Assembly (NCBI GenBank): GCA_963728965.1
Contig: CAVSMH010000006.1
Location: 1,302,001-1,366,000 of the forward strand
DNA length: 64,000 nt
Origin: DASQZT01 sp963728965
Lineage (GTDB): Bacteria > Acidobacteriota > Terriglobia > Bryobacterales > Bryobacteraceae
Reading direction: 5' to 3'
Of the stretch, positions 36,579-45,742 are shown in pieces. The position numbers were made by a program, and so were the translations under genes. Below the pieces are notes generated by a model. It saw nothing but the letters and a program-made list of their open reading frames with translations, ran no database searches and was not told the DNA's origin. Positions within the stretch are counted from its first letter, which is position 1. Each line of letters starts with the position of its first letter.

Positions 36579-37181
36579 ATGGCGAATACAACGTTAGAGC
36601 CCGCCGGACCGGCGGCGCCGGAGCGCAAGCCCAAGCCGTCCCTGGCGCAGGCGATCAAGACGATTCTGACCAAGCGGGAAGAAACGACCGAAGAAGGCAA
36701 ACGCGTATCGCGGCGCCGCCGGTTCGTTATGGCGGCCGTGCTGGGCACGCTGGGCGTGAATTTCCTGATGTTCCTGCGGTTTTTCTTCCCGCGCGCGCTG
36801 TACGAACCGAAGACGCGGTTCCGCATCGGGTATCCGACCGATTTCGGATTCGGCGTGGACACCAAATTCCAGAACCAATTCCGCATCTGGGTGGTGCGCA
36901 ACACCGAGGGCATTTTCGTGATCTCGGCGATCTGCACCCATCTGGGCTGCACGCCGGACTGGAAACCGAGCGAAAACAAATTCAAGTGTCCCTGTCACGG
37001 CAGCGGCTACGACCCGGAAGGGATCAACTTCGAGGGTCCGGCGCCGCGGCCCATGGACCGCGCGCACGTCGAGCTGGATCCGGAAGGCCAGATCGTGGTG
37101 GACTTGAGCCACCTGTATTCGTGGCCCAAGGGCGAGCGGTCGCAGTTCGGCGACGACGGCGCGATCCTGCGGGGAGTTTGA
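36579..37181 (+). CDS. Rieske iron-sulfur protein of a bc-type complex
   Basis: 200 residues from the ATG at 36579. A basic, Pro/Lys-rich N-terminus (about 1-45) contains RRRRF just before the single membrane helix (VMAAVLGTLGVNFLMFLRFF). The periplasmic Rieske domain carries both cluster-binding boxes, CTHLGC and CPCHGSGY, each with its Cys and His. It transfers electrons from quinol to cytochrome c in the bc complex. The first gene of a run of ten; cytochrome b follows after 9 bases. The RRRRF region could serve as a twin-arginine export signal, as in other Rieske proteins. Confidence 0.93.
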   Translation: MANTTLEPAGPAAPERKPKPSLAQAIKTILTKREETTEEGKRVSRRRRFVMAAVLGTLGVNFLMFLRFFFPRALYEPKTRFRIGYPTDFGFGVDTKFQNQFRIWVVRNTEGIFVISAICTHLGCTPDWKPSENKFKCPCHGSGYDPEGINFEGPAPRPMDRAHVELDPEGQIVVDLSHLYSWPKGERSQFGDDGAILRGV

Positions 37182-37190
37182 GGTTGCAAC

Positions 37191-38144
37191 ATGGCTGAGA
37201 CGAACGGACACAACGACGGCAGGCCGGCGGCCGCGGGGAACGGGGACGGGGCAGGCGGCGGCGACGGAAACGGCGGGCGCGGCAAGGTAGCCACCGTTCT
37301 GGCGAACGCCCGGGCGGTGCAGGCCCGTGCCAAGGAAGAACTGCGCGAGACGATCAAGGCCCCCGAGAAGACCGACCTCTGGAAATCGGTGCTTCGGGTG
37401 AAGCACGACGAGACGCCGCGCAGCCGCGCATTGGGCGTGCTGAGCAACGTCTTTCTGCACCTGCACCCGGCCAAGGTCAATCGCGACGCGGTGGCGTACA
37501 ACTACACCTGGGGCATGGGCGGGATGACGTTCTACGTGTACATCACGCTGGTGTTTACGGGAACGCTGCTGATGTTCTACTATCACCCGTCGAAGGTCGT
37601 GGCGTTCCGCGACATTCTGTACCTGGAGAACGACGTACCGTTCGGCAAGCTGCTGCGCAACATGCACCGCTGGGGGGCCCACCTGATGGTGATCATGGTG
37701 GAGCTGCACATGTTCCGGGTCTTCCTGACGGGGTCCTATAAAAAGCCGCGGGAGTTCAACTGGGTGGTGGGCGTGATCCTGCTGGTGCTGACGCTGCTGC
37801 TGAGCTTCACGGGATACCTGCTGCCGGACGATCAGTTGGGATTCTGGGCGGTGACGGTGGGGACGAACATGGCGCGGGCCACGCCGCTGCTCGGGCACGC
37901 GGGGCCGTTTGGGCCGCAACTGGGAATGACGCCCTTCAACGACGTACGGTTCGGGCTGCTGGGCGGGTCGATTGTGGATTCGAACGCGCTGCTGCGGGCG
38001 TACATCTGGCACTGCGTGGCGATTCCGATTCTGGCCTCGACGTTCATGGTGGTGCATTTCTGGCGCGTGCGGAAAGACGGCGGCATTTCGGGTCCGGCGC
38101 CGGTGATGCTGGAGCGGGAGATCAAGGAAGTAAGGAAGATATGA
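37191..38144 (+). CDS. Cytochrome b, N-terminal (b6-like) subunit
   Basis: 317 residues. A Gly/Asn-rich, then charged N-terminal extension (about 1-100) precedes the four-helix b6 core. Haem-ligand histidines are visible in NMHRWGAHLM and ELHMFRVF, and in the later helix YIWHCVAIP with VVHFWRVRKDGG. The loop FTGYLLPDDQLGFWA matches the quinol-site region of cytochrome b. It is the quinol-oxidising, haem b-binding half of a split cytochrome b, like PetB, in the inner membrane. The second half is a separate gene 85 bases on. The long hydrophilic N-terminus is unusual for b6. Confidence 0.92.
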   Translation: MAETNGHNDGRPAAAGNGDGAGGGDGNGGRGKVATVLANARAVQARAKEELRETIKAPEKTDLWKSVLRVKHDETPRSRALGVLSNVFLHLHPAKVNRDAVAYNYTWGMGGMTFYVYITLVFTGTLLMFYYHPSKVVAFRDILYLENDVPFGKLLRNMHRWGAHLMVIMVELHMFRVFLTGSYKKPREFNWVVGVILLVLTLLLSFTGYLLPDDQLGFWAVTVGTNMARATPLLGHAGPFGPQLGMTPFNDVRFGLLGGSIVDSNALLRAYIWHCVAIPILASTFMVVHFWRVRKDGGISGPAPVMLEREIKEVRKI

Positions 38145-38229
38145 ATTGCGCGCGGCGGCGCGGAGAACGGGCGGGTGATCCGGATGGTCTTCGCGGCGCG
38201 GCGCTGAAAAACGTGTCCGAGAGATAATT

Positions 38230-39165
38230 ATGGACCTTCATCAGCTTTGGACCATTGTGAGCACGCCGGACAACGTTCCTATTGTGCTGCTGTTGTTTCT
38301 GGTTCCGTTTTACACGTGGTATGCGCTGCGGCAGGCGTTTGCCAACGACCGGCTGATCGCCCAGCTCGAAGGCAATCCGGAGATGGCGAAGACGCATCAC
38401 CGCAAGGTGCAGCGCTACAAACCAGGGTGGGCCAAAGAGGTACACGTGTGGCCGTACCTGCTGCGCATCGAGTTCCTGGCGGCGATCATCGTGACGGTGC
38501 TGCTGATCGTGTGGTCGGTGGCGCTGAACGCTCCGCTCGAAGAGCCGGCGAACCCGACGCTGACGATGAACCCTTCCAAAGCGCCGTGGTACTTTCTGGG
38601 GCTGCAGGAGATGCTGGTCTACTTCGACCCGTGGATGGCGGGAGTGGTGATGCCGTCGCTGATCATCATCGGGCTGATGGTAATTCCATATATCGACGCC
38701 AATCCGCTGGGCAACGGATACTACACGTTCCGGCAGCGCAAGTTTTCGATTCTCACCTTCATCTTCGGGTTCATCGTTCTGTGGGTGTCGATGATCGTGA
38801 TCGGCACGATGATACGCGGTCCGGGTTGGATGTGGTTCTGGCCGGGGACGACGTGGGATCATAACCGGCTGATCTTCGAAGTGAACCGGGACCTGCCGGA
38901 TATCTTCGGCATCACCGGACGCGTACCGAAAATCATTTTCGGGGCGGTGGTGGTGGGCCTGTACTGCGGAGGGGCGGCGGTGCTGATCCACAAGCTGATC
39001 ACGCGGACTCCGTTCAACCGCAAGATCTACGCACGCATGAGCGTGCTGCAGTACGTGGTCATGCAGACGTTTCTGGTCATTATGTTGGCGCTGCCGGTGA
39101 AGATCCTGGCGCGGCAGTTGTTCCGTATCAAGTACGTTTGGGTCACCCCCTGGTTCAACATATGA
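38230..39165 (+). CDS. Cytochrome b, C-terminal (subunit IV-like) subunit
   Basis: 311 residues with about seven hydrophobic segments. NPSKAPWYFLGLQEMLVYFDPW corresponds to the PEWY-containing loop of subunit IV / cytochrome b C-terminal half; PEWY is replaced by APWY here. An additional helix near the N-terminus (IVLLLFLVPFYTWYAL) and extra C-terminal helices make it longer than PetD (about 160 residues). It completes the split cytochrome b. Its TGA overlaps the ATG of the multihaem cytochrome gene (ATGA at 39162-39165), a sign of translational coupling and tight stoichiometry. Confidence 0.88.
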   Translation: MDLHQLWTIVSTPDNVPIVLLLFLVPFYTWYALRQAFANDRLIAQLEGNPEMAKTHHRKVQRYKPGWAKEVHVWPYLLRIEFLAAIIVTVLLIVWSVALNAPLEEPANPTLTMNPSKAPWYFLGLQEMLVYFDPWMAGVVMPSLIIIGLMVIPYIDANPLGNGYYTFRQRKFSILTFIFGFIVLWVSMIVIGTMIRGPGWMWFWPGTTWDHNRLIFEVNRDLPDIFGITGRVPKIIFGAVVVGLYCGGAAVLIHKLITRTPFNRKIYARMSVLQYVVMQTFLVIMLALPVKILARQLFRIKYVWVTPWFNI

Positions 39166-42100
39166 GCGAACAAGACCAAGACAAAGATCCGGTAGTGCAT
39201 TCGTCGTTGAGCCGGCCCCTGGTGATCTGGTCGGCGGTGCTGGTGGTGGCGCTCGGATGGGCGTTGTACGACGAGATTTATGGCATCCGGCCGTGGAAGG
39301 GCTACGAAGCGAAATTCGAACGGGCCTATTCGCGTTACCTGTCGCAGGCCAAACTGGGCGAGGTGGAAAACGAGCGGCGCATCAAGGCCTCGCCCGAGTA
39401 CCGGAAGCTCGACTCGGAAATGCAGGCTGCCGAGAAGGCGGCGCTGCCGCGGGCGTCGGCCATCGACCGCGAGGTGAACCAGGTACTGGTGCCGAAGATC
39501 CTGGCGCTGAACGATCCGTTCCAGGAAGTGCGAAGCCACGTCGGCGCGCTGACCTACGAGATCGAAGTGTCCAAGAGCGAGAGCCGCAAGGCATCGCTGC
39601 GTAAAGAGATCGAGGGGCTGAAGGCGGAGACTCGCAAAGTGGCGCTGCCGGGCGAGGAGCCCGCGCCGATGAGCTTCGACCAGATGGCGCAGCGGCTACA
39701 GGCGATGAAAGACCGCAAGGCGCAGTTGCTGCAGGAGCGGGTGGCGGTGATGAAAGAAGCTGCCGCGCTGCGCGCCCGGCGGGACAAGTACCTTTCGGAC
39801 CGGATTGCCGATACCAGCGCCGATACCATTTCGGCGGTGCAGAATTCGCTGGCCGGGTTCGACATCCGGATCCGGCAGATTCACGTGAAGGACGTGGATT
39901 TGGTGGACCGGTGCGAGTCGTGCCACCTGGGGGTGCGCGAGCCGGTGACGCTGACCGCGGCCGCCATGGGGGGCGAAGCGGCGTTCGTGAGCCATCCGAA
40001 TAAGGAACTGCTGAAGATCCACGACCCGGAGCGTTTCGGCTGCACGCCGTGCCACGGTGGCAACGGAGCGGCGGTGAGCAGCATCGAGAAGGCTCACGGA
40101 TATAACAAGTACTGGCTGTGGCCGCTGCATCATAAGGAAAACATCGAGGCTGGATGCCAGCAGTGCCACAGCCGCGAGATCGTCACCGAGATGGGGGATA
40201 CGCTGAACGCGGGGCGCGAGGTGTTCCGCCTGCGCGGCTGTATGGCGTGCCATCGCTACGACGGTTTCGACCGCGAGGGCGACGAGATCGCCAGCGTGAA
40301 CCAGGAGATTCGCCAGGACGAGCAGCAAAAGGCGGAGTGGCTGCGCGAAGCGGGATTCAGCATTCAGAAAGGCGACCGCGCGAAACTGAACAGCGACGCG
40401 CAGAAGCTCTACCAGCACGCCAACGACCTGAAGGTGCGGTCGAGCGGCCTCGATGCCAAGATCGAGCAGCTCGATATGCGGGCCCGCAGCCTGGTTCGTG
40501 AAGTGAAAAAGGTGGGGCCGAGCCTGAAAGAAGTGCGGGTGAAACTGCGCAAGGAATGGATTCCGGTGTGGCTGAAGGACCCGCATGCCTGGCGCGAAGG
40601 CACCAAGATGCCGACCTTCCGGCTGGACGACGACGAAATCCGGGCGATTGCGGCGTTCATCTGGCAATCGGGGCTGCCGGGCGAGTTGCCGGCACAGAAG
40701 CCCGGCGATCCGGAGAAGGGCCGGGAGGCGTTTGAAACCCGCGGCTGTATGGCCTGCCATTCGATGGGGGAGGGCGGGCAGAAGCAGGGCGGCACGTTCG
40801 CGGCGAACCTGAGCCGGGAAGGGGAAAAGGCCAACTACGATTACCTGGTGCGCTGGGTGCACAATCCGCGGCAGCGTACGGCGCCCTACTGCACCTTCGA
40901 GAAAAAAGATCTGACGGCGGCCGACTACCAGAAGCACGGGCTGCCGTTCGTCTTCGACCTGGACCATACCAAGTGCCCCAACGACGGGCACGAGCTGCAA
41001 GTGCAGCAGATGACGCCGATGCCCAGTCTGCGGCTGACCGAAGACGAAGCGCGCGACATCGCCAGCTACCTGATGACTCGCAAGCACGCCAATGCCAGCT
41101 ACGCGAACGCCGATTTCATGGACGATCCGGGGCTCAAGAACAAGGGTCTGGCGGCGGTGCGCAATTACGGCTGCGCTGGCTGTCACGAGATCGCCGGCCT
41201 CGAAGAAGAACAGCGCATCGGCACGGAGCTGACCAAAGAGGGGTCGAAGCCGATCGAGCGGCTGGATTTCGCCCTGCTCGGGCACGAGGCCGAGCGGGAC
41301 GGCTGGTACACCCACAAGGGTTTCTTCGAGCACAAGCTGAAAGACCCGGCGGTGTACGACCAAGGCAAGGAGAAGGCCAAGCAGGATCGGCTGAAGATGC
41401 CGAACTTCAACCTGTCGAAGCCGGAGATCGAGGCGGTAACGACGTTTCTGGAAGGGTCCGTGGACGCTTCGGTGCCGGCCCGGTATTTCTATGAGCCGAC
41501 GGACCAGCGGCAGGACATTATTGAAGGCTGGTGGGTGGTGCGCAAGTACAACTGCATGGGCTGCCACCGGGTGCATGTGGGGCAGACCACGGTGTTCGAC
41601 ACGCTCCAGCGCTACCAGGATCCGGATTGGAAGGATCAGAAACCGCCTACCCTGATTGGCGAAGGGGCCCGGGTAAATCCCGATTGGCTGATGCGGTTTT
41701 TGAACAATCCGTCACTGAGTGAAACGGACACGAATCGTGACGGCGTGCGGCAGTATCTAAAAGCGCGGATGCCGACTTTCAGCTTCTCGGACGGCGAGCT
41801 GCGAAAGCTCGTGCGGTTTTTCGAGGCGCTGTCGTCGCAGGCTGCCCCCTTTATCCCGGAAAAAACGGAGCCGCTGACGGAGCAGGAGCGCACCATGGCG
41901 CGACAGTTGTTCACCAGCGAAGGGGCGCCCTGCCTGAAGTGCCATATGACGGGAGACGCCAAACACGACGCCCGGGCCACCGCGCCCAATTTCACGGTAG
42001 CGAAAGAGCGGCTCAAGCCAGGCTGGACCAAGCGATGGCTGCTCGACCCGGCGATGATGAGCCCGGGGACGGCGATGCCGTCGGGACTGTTCCGGCATGA

Positions 42101-42254
42101 AGACGACCGCTGGGTGTTCGCCGGTCCGGTGCCGGCGAGCTTCAACGGGTATCCGAAAGACCACGCCGATCTGCTGGTGAGGTACATGTTCCAGTTCACG
42201 CCGGAAGAGTTGAACCGATTGCGTGCGAGCGCAAGCGCCGGCGCGGGGAAGTAA
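39162..42254 (+). CDS. Octahaem cytochrome c subunit of the bc complex (1030 aa)
   Basis: 1030 residues from the ATG that overlaps the previous stop. One N-terminal membrane helix (LVIWSAVLVVALGWALYDEIYG) anchors a periplasmic protein with a long charged coiled coil (about 50-220). Eight CxxCH haem sites follow: CESCH, CTPCH, CQQCH, CMACH, a second CMACH, CAGCH, CMGCH and CLKCH. Several Met-containing segments typical of axial ligands lie between them (TKMPTF, LKMPNF, ARMPTF, TAMPSG). It would carry electrons from the Rieske protein to a terminal acceptor. Its size and haem count far exceed ordinary cytochrome c1/f; large multihaem c subunits are known in bc complexes of Planctomycetes and Acidobacteriota. 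Confidence 0.93.
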   Translation: MSEQDQDKDPVVHSSLSRPLVIWSAVLVVALGWALYDEIYGIRPWKGYEAKFERAYSRYLSQAKLGEVENERRIKASPEYRKLDSEMQAAEKAALPRASAIDREVNQVLVPKILALNDPFQEVRSHVGALTYEIEVSKSESRKASLRKEIEGLKAETRKVALPGEEPAPMSFDQMAQRLQAMKDRKAQLLQERVAVMKEAAALRARRDKYLSDRIADTSADTISAVQNSLAGFDIRIRQIHVKDVDLVDRCESCHLGVREPVTLTAAAMGGEAAFVSHPNKELLKIHDPERFGCTPCHGGNGAAVSSIEKAHGYNKYWLWPLHHKENIEAGCQQCHSREIVTEMGDTLNAGREVFRLRGCMACHRYDGFDREGDEIASVNQEIRQDEQQKAEWLREAGFSIQKGDRAKLNSDAQKLYQHANDLKVRSSGLDAKIEQLDMRARSLVREVKKVGPSLKEVRVKLRKEWIPVWLKDPHAWREGTKMPTFRLDDDEIRAIAAFIWQSGLPGELPAQKPGDPEKGREAFETRGCMACHSMGEGGQKQGGTFAANLSREGEKANYDYLVRWVHNPRQRTAPYCTFEKKDLTAADYQKHGLPFVFDLDHTKCPNDGHELQVQQMTPMPSLRLTEDEARDIASYLMTRKHANASYANADFMDDPGLKNKGLAAVRNYGCAGCHEIAGLEEEQRIGTELTKEGSKPIERLDFALLGHEAERDGWYTHKGFFEHKLKDPAVYDQGKEKAKQDRLKMPNFNLSKPEIEAVTTFLEGSVDASVPARYFYEPTDQRQDIIEGWWVVRKYNCMGCHRVHVGQTTVFDTLQRYQDPDWKDQKPPTLIGEGARVNPDWLMRFLNNPSLSETDTNRDGVRQYLKARMPTFSFSDGELRKLVRFFEALSSQAAPFIPEKTEPLTEQERTMARQLFTSEGAPCLKCHMTGDAKHDARATAPNFTVAKERLKPGWTKRWLLDPAMMSPGTAMPSGLFRHEDDRWVFAGPVPASFNGYPKDHADLLVRYMFQFTPEELNRLRASASAGAGK

Positions 42255-42304
42255 GACCGGGTGTTCCCGGTTCCTAGAGGAGCGACAAGGAGGCTCTCAG
42301 AGCA

Positions 42305-43078
42305 ATGACGAAGATTTGGTTGGGAGTGGGGCTGGCGTGCGCGTTGACGCTGGCCGGATGTGGGGGCGATAAGACCGAGGCGCCGAAGGCGGAAAGCGCG
42401 CCGGCGGCCGGCGGGACGGCCACGCCGGATATGGCCAACGGCGGCACCATCACCGGGAAGGTGGCATTCGAAGGCACCAAACCCGTGATGAAGACACTGG
42501 ATATGTCGGCGACCCCGTTCTGTGAGCGGGCCCACCAGGGCAGCCCGGTGAAATCGGAAGAAGTGGTGGTAAACGACAACGGCACGCTGAAGAACGCCTT
42601 TGTGTATGTGAAGGCGGGTTTGCCGGACCAGAACTGGCAGGTGCCGGCGACGGCGGTGGAACTGGACCAGCACGGCTGTATGTACCGGCCGCATGTCATC
42701 GGGGTAATGACCGGGCAGAATCTTACCATCAAGACCAGCGATCAGACGAACCATAATATCCACCCGATGCCGAAGAACAATCCGGAGTGGAACGAATCGC
42801 AGCCGCCGGGGAGCGAGGACAAGACCAAGACGTTTGCCCGCCAGGAAATCATGGTGCCGGTGAAGTGCAACGTGCATCCGTGGATGCGGGCGTACATTGG
42901 GGTGGTTGCGCATCCGTTCTTCGCGGTGACGGGCGATGACGGTACGTACAGCCTGAAAGGACTCCCTCCGGGCACCTATACCATCACGGTATGGCACGAA
43001 AAGTACGGAACGCAGGACCAGCAGGTGACGGTGGGTGCGAAGGAAAGCAAGACGGCGGATTTCACGATCAAGGGGTAG
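42305..43078 (+). CDS. Cupredoxin-like lipoprotein (plastocyanin type)
   Basis: 257 residues. A lipoprotein signal ends LTLAGC, followed by an Ala/Gly/Pro-rich linker and a carboxypeptidase-regulatory-like beta domain. The central part has a cupredoxin-like site: TNHNIHP, then VKCNVHPWMRAYI, giving His, Cys, His and Met in the order of type-1 copper proteins. The C-terminal GTYSLKGLPPGTYTITVWH is another beta repeat. AAGGAGG at 42287-42293 is a clear ribosome-binding site. It is likely a membrane-tethered copper electron carrier on the periplasmic side, working with the bc complex encoded just upstream (50 bases). Confidence 0.85.
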   Translation: MTKIWLGVGLACALTLAGCGGDKTEAPKAESAPAAGGTATPDMANGGTITGKVAFEGTKPVMKTLDMSATPFCERAHQGSPVKSEEVVVNDNGTLKNAFVYVKAGLPDQNWQVPATAVELDQHGCMYRPHVIGVMTGQNLTIKTSDQTNHNIHPMPKNNPEWNESQPPGSEDKTKTFARQEIMVPVKCNVHPWMRAYIGVVAHPFFAVTGDDGTYSLKGLPPGTYTITVWHEKYGTQDQQVTVGAKESKTADFTIKG

Positions 43079-43125
43079 CGTCCAACTAAGGGATAATAGA
43101 CCTATCCGCACGGGATGCTTCTTTC

Positions 43126-43959
43126 ATGATGGAAAACTCCGCGCCGCGCCGCCTGACGGTAGCGGCGGCAGTGTGCACGTTGCTGCTGGTGACGGTGGGT
43201 GGCCTGGTGACCAGCAGCGACGCGGCCCTGTCGATACCCGACTGGCCGTTGGCCTGGGGGCGGCTGATACCGCCGCTCGAGGGCGGGATCCGGTTTGAAT
43301 TCGGACATCGCGTATTGGCCGCCGCGGTAGCCGTGCTCACGTTGGCGATGGCCTGGCGAGCGCGGACGCGAGTGGCGTGGATGGCGTTCGCGACGGTGGT
43401 GGCGCAGGCGCTGCTGGGCGGCGCCACGGTGATCTGGCTGGATCCGAAGGCGCTGGCGATTGCGCATGCCTGCCTGGCGCAATTGTGCTTCGGCCTGGTG
43501 GTGGCGAGCCTGTTTCCCGCTCCGCTGGCGTGGCAGGGGGCGCCGCTGATTGCGGCCGGGGCGCTGTTCGTGCAGACCGTGCTGGGCGCGGCGGTGCGGC
43601 ACCATGCCATGGGACCGATACCGCATTTCGCATGGGCCGCCGTGGCGGTGATAGCGGCGATGTGGGCCGGACTCCAGACACTGACGCGCTACCTGGAGGA
43701 CCAGGCGCCGCGGCGGGCAGCCATGCTGTTGCTTTCGTTCACGTTCTCCCAGGTGTTCATCGGCATGGGCGCCTACATGGGGCGCATCATGAATGCCGAC
43801 GCTCCCCAGCCGCTGCCGCTGATGGTGTGGTTCACGGCGGCGCACGTGGCAGTGGGTTCGCTGGCGTTTGGGGCCGCGGTGGCCCTGGCCATGATCGTGG
43901 GCGGCCACGCACGCCGCAGGGCAGTTGCCGTATCTGACGGAGGGATGCTCATCGCCTGA
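43126..43959 (+). CDS. ctaA: Haem A synthase (CtaA/COX15-like)
   Basis: 277 residues with about eight membrane helices and the conserved histidines of COX15/CtaA: FEFGHRV, AIAHACLAQL, AAVRHHAMGP with PHFAW, and TAAHVAVG. It oxidises haem O to haem A for aa3/ba3-type oxidases in the inner membrane. It is somewhat short relative to the 300-350 residues of many CtaA proteins, mainly in loops. Two adjacent ATG codons (43126, 43129) are possible. Its stop overlaps the start of ctaB by one base (TGATG), the usual coupling for haem A/O genes. Confidence 0.9.
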   Translation: MMENSAPRRLTVAAAVCTLLLVTVGGLVTSSDAALSIPDWPLAWGRLIPPLEGGIRFEFGHRVLAAAVAVLTLAMAWRARTRVAWMAFATVVAQALLGGATVIWLDPKALAIAHACLAQLCFGLVVASLFPAPLAWQGAPLIAAGALFVQTVLGAAVRHHAMGPIPHFAWAAVAVIAAMWAGLQTLTRYLEDQAPRRAAMLLLSFTFSQVFIGMGAYMGRIMNADAPQPLPLMVWFTAAHVAVGSLAFGAAVALAMIVGGHARRRAVAVSDGGMLIA

Positions 43960-44837
43960 TGCGCGATTACATCGAGTTGACGAAACCGCGGATTACCTGG
44001 CTCATCCTGATGAGCACCGGCATCGGCTATTTCTTTGGGTTGCCGGCGGCGGCGAACTGGTGGGAGTTCCTCCGGGGCATTCACTACGTGTCGTTGTTGC
44101 ACACGATTCTGGGGACGGGGCTGATCGCATCGGGCACGGCGGCGCTCAACCAGTGGTACGAACGGGAAGCCGATCGCAAGATGCGCCGCACGGCGCGGCG
44201 GCCGCTTCCCGCCGGGAAGATGCCGGCGGGGCGCGCGCTGGCTTTTGGAGTGGCGCTTTCGGTGGCGGGCTTCCTCGAGCTGTGGCTCGGAGTGAACCTG
44301 CTTTCGGGGCTGCTTGGGGCGTTCACGCTGTGCAGTTACCTGTTCCTGTACACGCCGATGAAGCAGCGCACGTGGTGGTCGACCACGGTAGGGGCGGTGC
44401 CGGGCGCGATGCCGCCGATGATCGGCTACGCCGCGGCGGCAGGCACGATCACGCACCATTCGTGGGTGCTGTTCGCGATTCTGTTTCTCTGGCAGTTCCC
44501 GCATTTTTATTCGATCGCGTGGATGTACAAGGAAGACTATGCGCGCGCCGGCATCCGCATGCTGCCCGTGGTGGAGCCGGACGGCCGCTCGACGGCGCGG
44601 CAGATCGTGCTGTACGGCGCGGCGCTGATACCGGTGAGCCTGGCTCCGGCGGCGGTGGGAATGGCCGGGCCGGTGTACGTGATCGGCGCGCTGTTGCTGG
44701 GACTGTGGTTCTTGTATTCGGGCGTGCGCGTGGCCGTGGAACGGAGTACGGTGCGCGCCCGCGGGGTCCTGATGGCCTCGGTGTTGTACCTGCCGCTGAT
44801 CTATGGGCTTATGCTCATAGATAGGCCTGGCTTGTGA
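43959..44837 (+). CDS. ctaB: Protohaem IX farnesyltransferase (haem O synthase)
   Basis: 292 residues with about nine membrane helices. It farnesylates haem B to haem O at the inner membrane. Characteristic sites are ELTKPRITWL near the N-terminus, NQWYEREADRKMRRTARRPLP (the prenyl-diphosphate binding region, about residue 64), and WMYKEDYARAGIRMLPV. The start overlaps the ctaA stop, and the stop overlaps the GTG of the ABC ATPase gene (GTGA at 44834-44837). Together with ctaA it supplies haem A for an oxidase not encoded in this window. Confidence 0.95.
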   Translation: MRDYIELTKPRITWLILMSTGIGYFFGLPAAANWWEFLRGIHYVSLLHTILGTGLIASGTAALNQWYEREADRKMRRTARRPLPAGKMPAGRALAFGVALSVAGFLELWLGVNLLSGLLGAFTLCSYLFLYTPMKQRTWWSTTVGAVPGAMPPMIGYAAAAGTITHHSWVLFAILFLWQFPHFYSIAWMYKEDYARAGIRMLPVVEPDGRSTARQIVLYGAALIPVSLAPAAVGMAGPVYVIGALLLGLWFLYSGVRVAVERSTVRARGVLMASVLYLPLIYGLMLIDRPGL

Positions 44838-45742
44838 TCCAAGTTCAAAACCTGACCCATCGTTACGGTGACCGCGTCGCGCTTTCGCACGTTTCGTTTG
44901 AAGTGAGGAAGGGCGAGATCTTCGGCCTGTTGGGGCCGAACGGCGGGGGTAAGTCCACCCTGTTCCGGATCCTGTCCACGATGATGGTGCCCACCGAAGG
45001 CACCGCGGTGATTGCCGGTCACGACGTGGTGCGGGATGCGCCGGCCGTGCGGCGGCAGGTGGGCGTGGTGTTCCAGACGCAGAGCCTCGATAAGGCACTC
45101 ACCGTGGGAGAGAATCTTCGCGCCCAGGGACATCTCCACGGGCTGAGCGGGGCGGTGCTCGGCGAGCGCATGGAGCGGGCCATGGAACGGCTGGGCCTGG
45201 CGGACCGCCGGAGGGACCTGGTGGAGACGTTGTCGGGCGGGCTGCGGCGGCGGGTGGAAATCGCCAAGGCGTTGCTGCACCGGCCGCAGGTGCTGCTCAT
45301 GGATGAAGCGTCCACCGGGCTCGACCCGGCGGCGCGGCGCGATCTTTCGCGTCACGTGGAAAGCCTGCGCGACAACGAGGGCGTGACGATTCTGTTGACC
45401 ACGCACATTCTCGAGGAGGCGGACCGCTGCGACCGCCTGGTGTTGCTGCACCAGGGGGGCATCGTTACGCAGGGGAGTCCGGGCCAACTGCGCTCCGGGA
45501 TCGGCGGCGACGTGGTGGTGCTGGAAACGGGCGATGCGACCGGCCTGGCGGCGGGCATCGCGGCGCGTTTCGGCGTGCAGCCGGCTGCCCGGGACGGACA
45601 GGTGCGGGTGGAGATCGAAAACGGCCATCGCTTCATTGCCGAAGTGGTGGAGGCGTTTCCGGGCGCGATCGAATCGGTGGGGTTGCACAAGCCGACGCTC
45701 GAAGACGTGTTTGTACGGGAAACGGGAGCTTCGATTGACTGA
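44834..45742 (+). CDS. ABC transporter ATP-binding protein
   Basis: 302 residues from a GTG overlapping the ctaB stop. Walker A GPNGGGKST (about 35-43), signature LSGGLRRRVEIA, Walker B VLLMDEAST, and the switch His in TTHILEEADRC. The C-terminal ~85 residues form the extra domain common in DrrA/NodI/CcmA-like export ATPases. It powers the permease encoded by the next, overlapping gene. Location between haem synthesis and Sco genes suggests that the exporter supports oxidase assembly (for example copper or haem-related export), but no motif shows the substrate. Confidence 0.92.
   Translation: MIQVQNLTHRYGDRVALSHVSFEVRKGEIFGLLGPNGGGKSTLFRILSTMMVPTEGTAVIAGHDVVRDAPAVRRQVGVVFQTQSLDKALTVGENLRAQGHLHGLSGAVLGERMERAMERLGLADRRRDLVETLSGGLRRRVEIAKALLHRPQVLLMDEASTGLDPAARRDLSRHVESLRDNEGVTILLTTHILEEADRCDRLVLLHQGGIVTQGSPGQLRSGIGGDVVVLETGDATGLAAGIAARFGVQPAARDGQVRVEIENGHRFIAEVVEAFPGAIESVGLHKPTLEDVFVRETGASID

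Noticed and set aside
40893..40910. CTFEKKD in the octahaem cytochrome as a further haem site
   Set aside because: It lacks the second Cys and the His of CxxCH; only eight complete sites are present.
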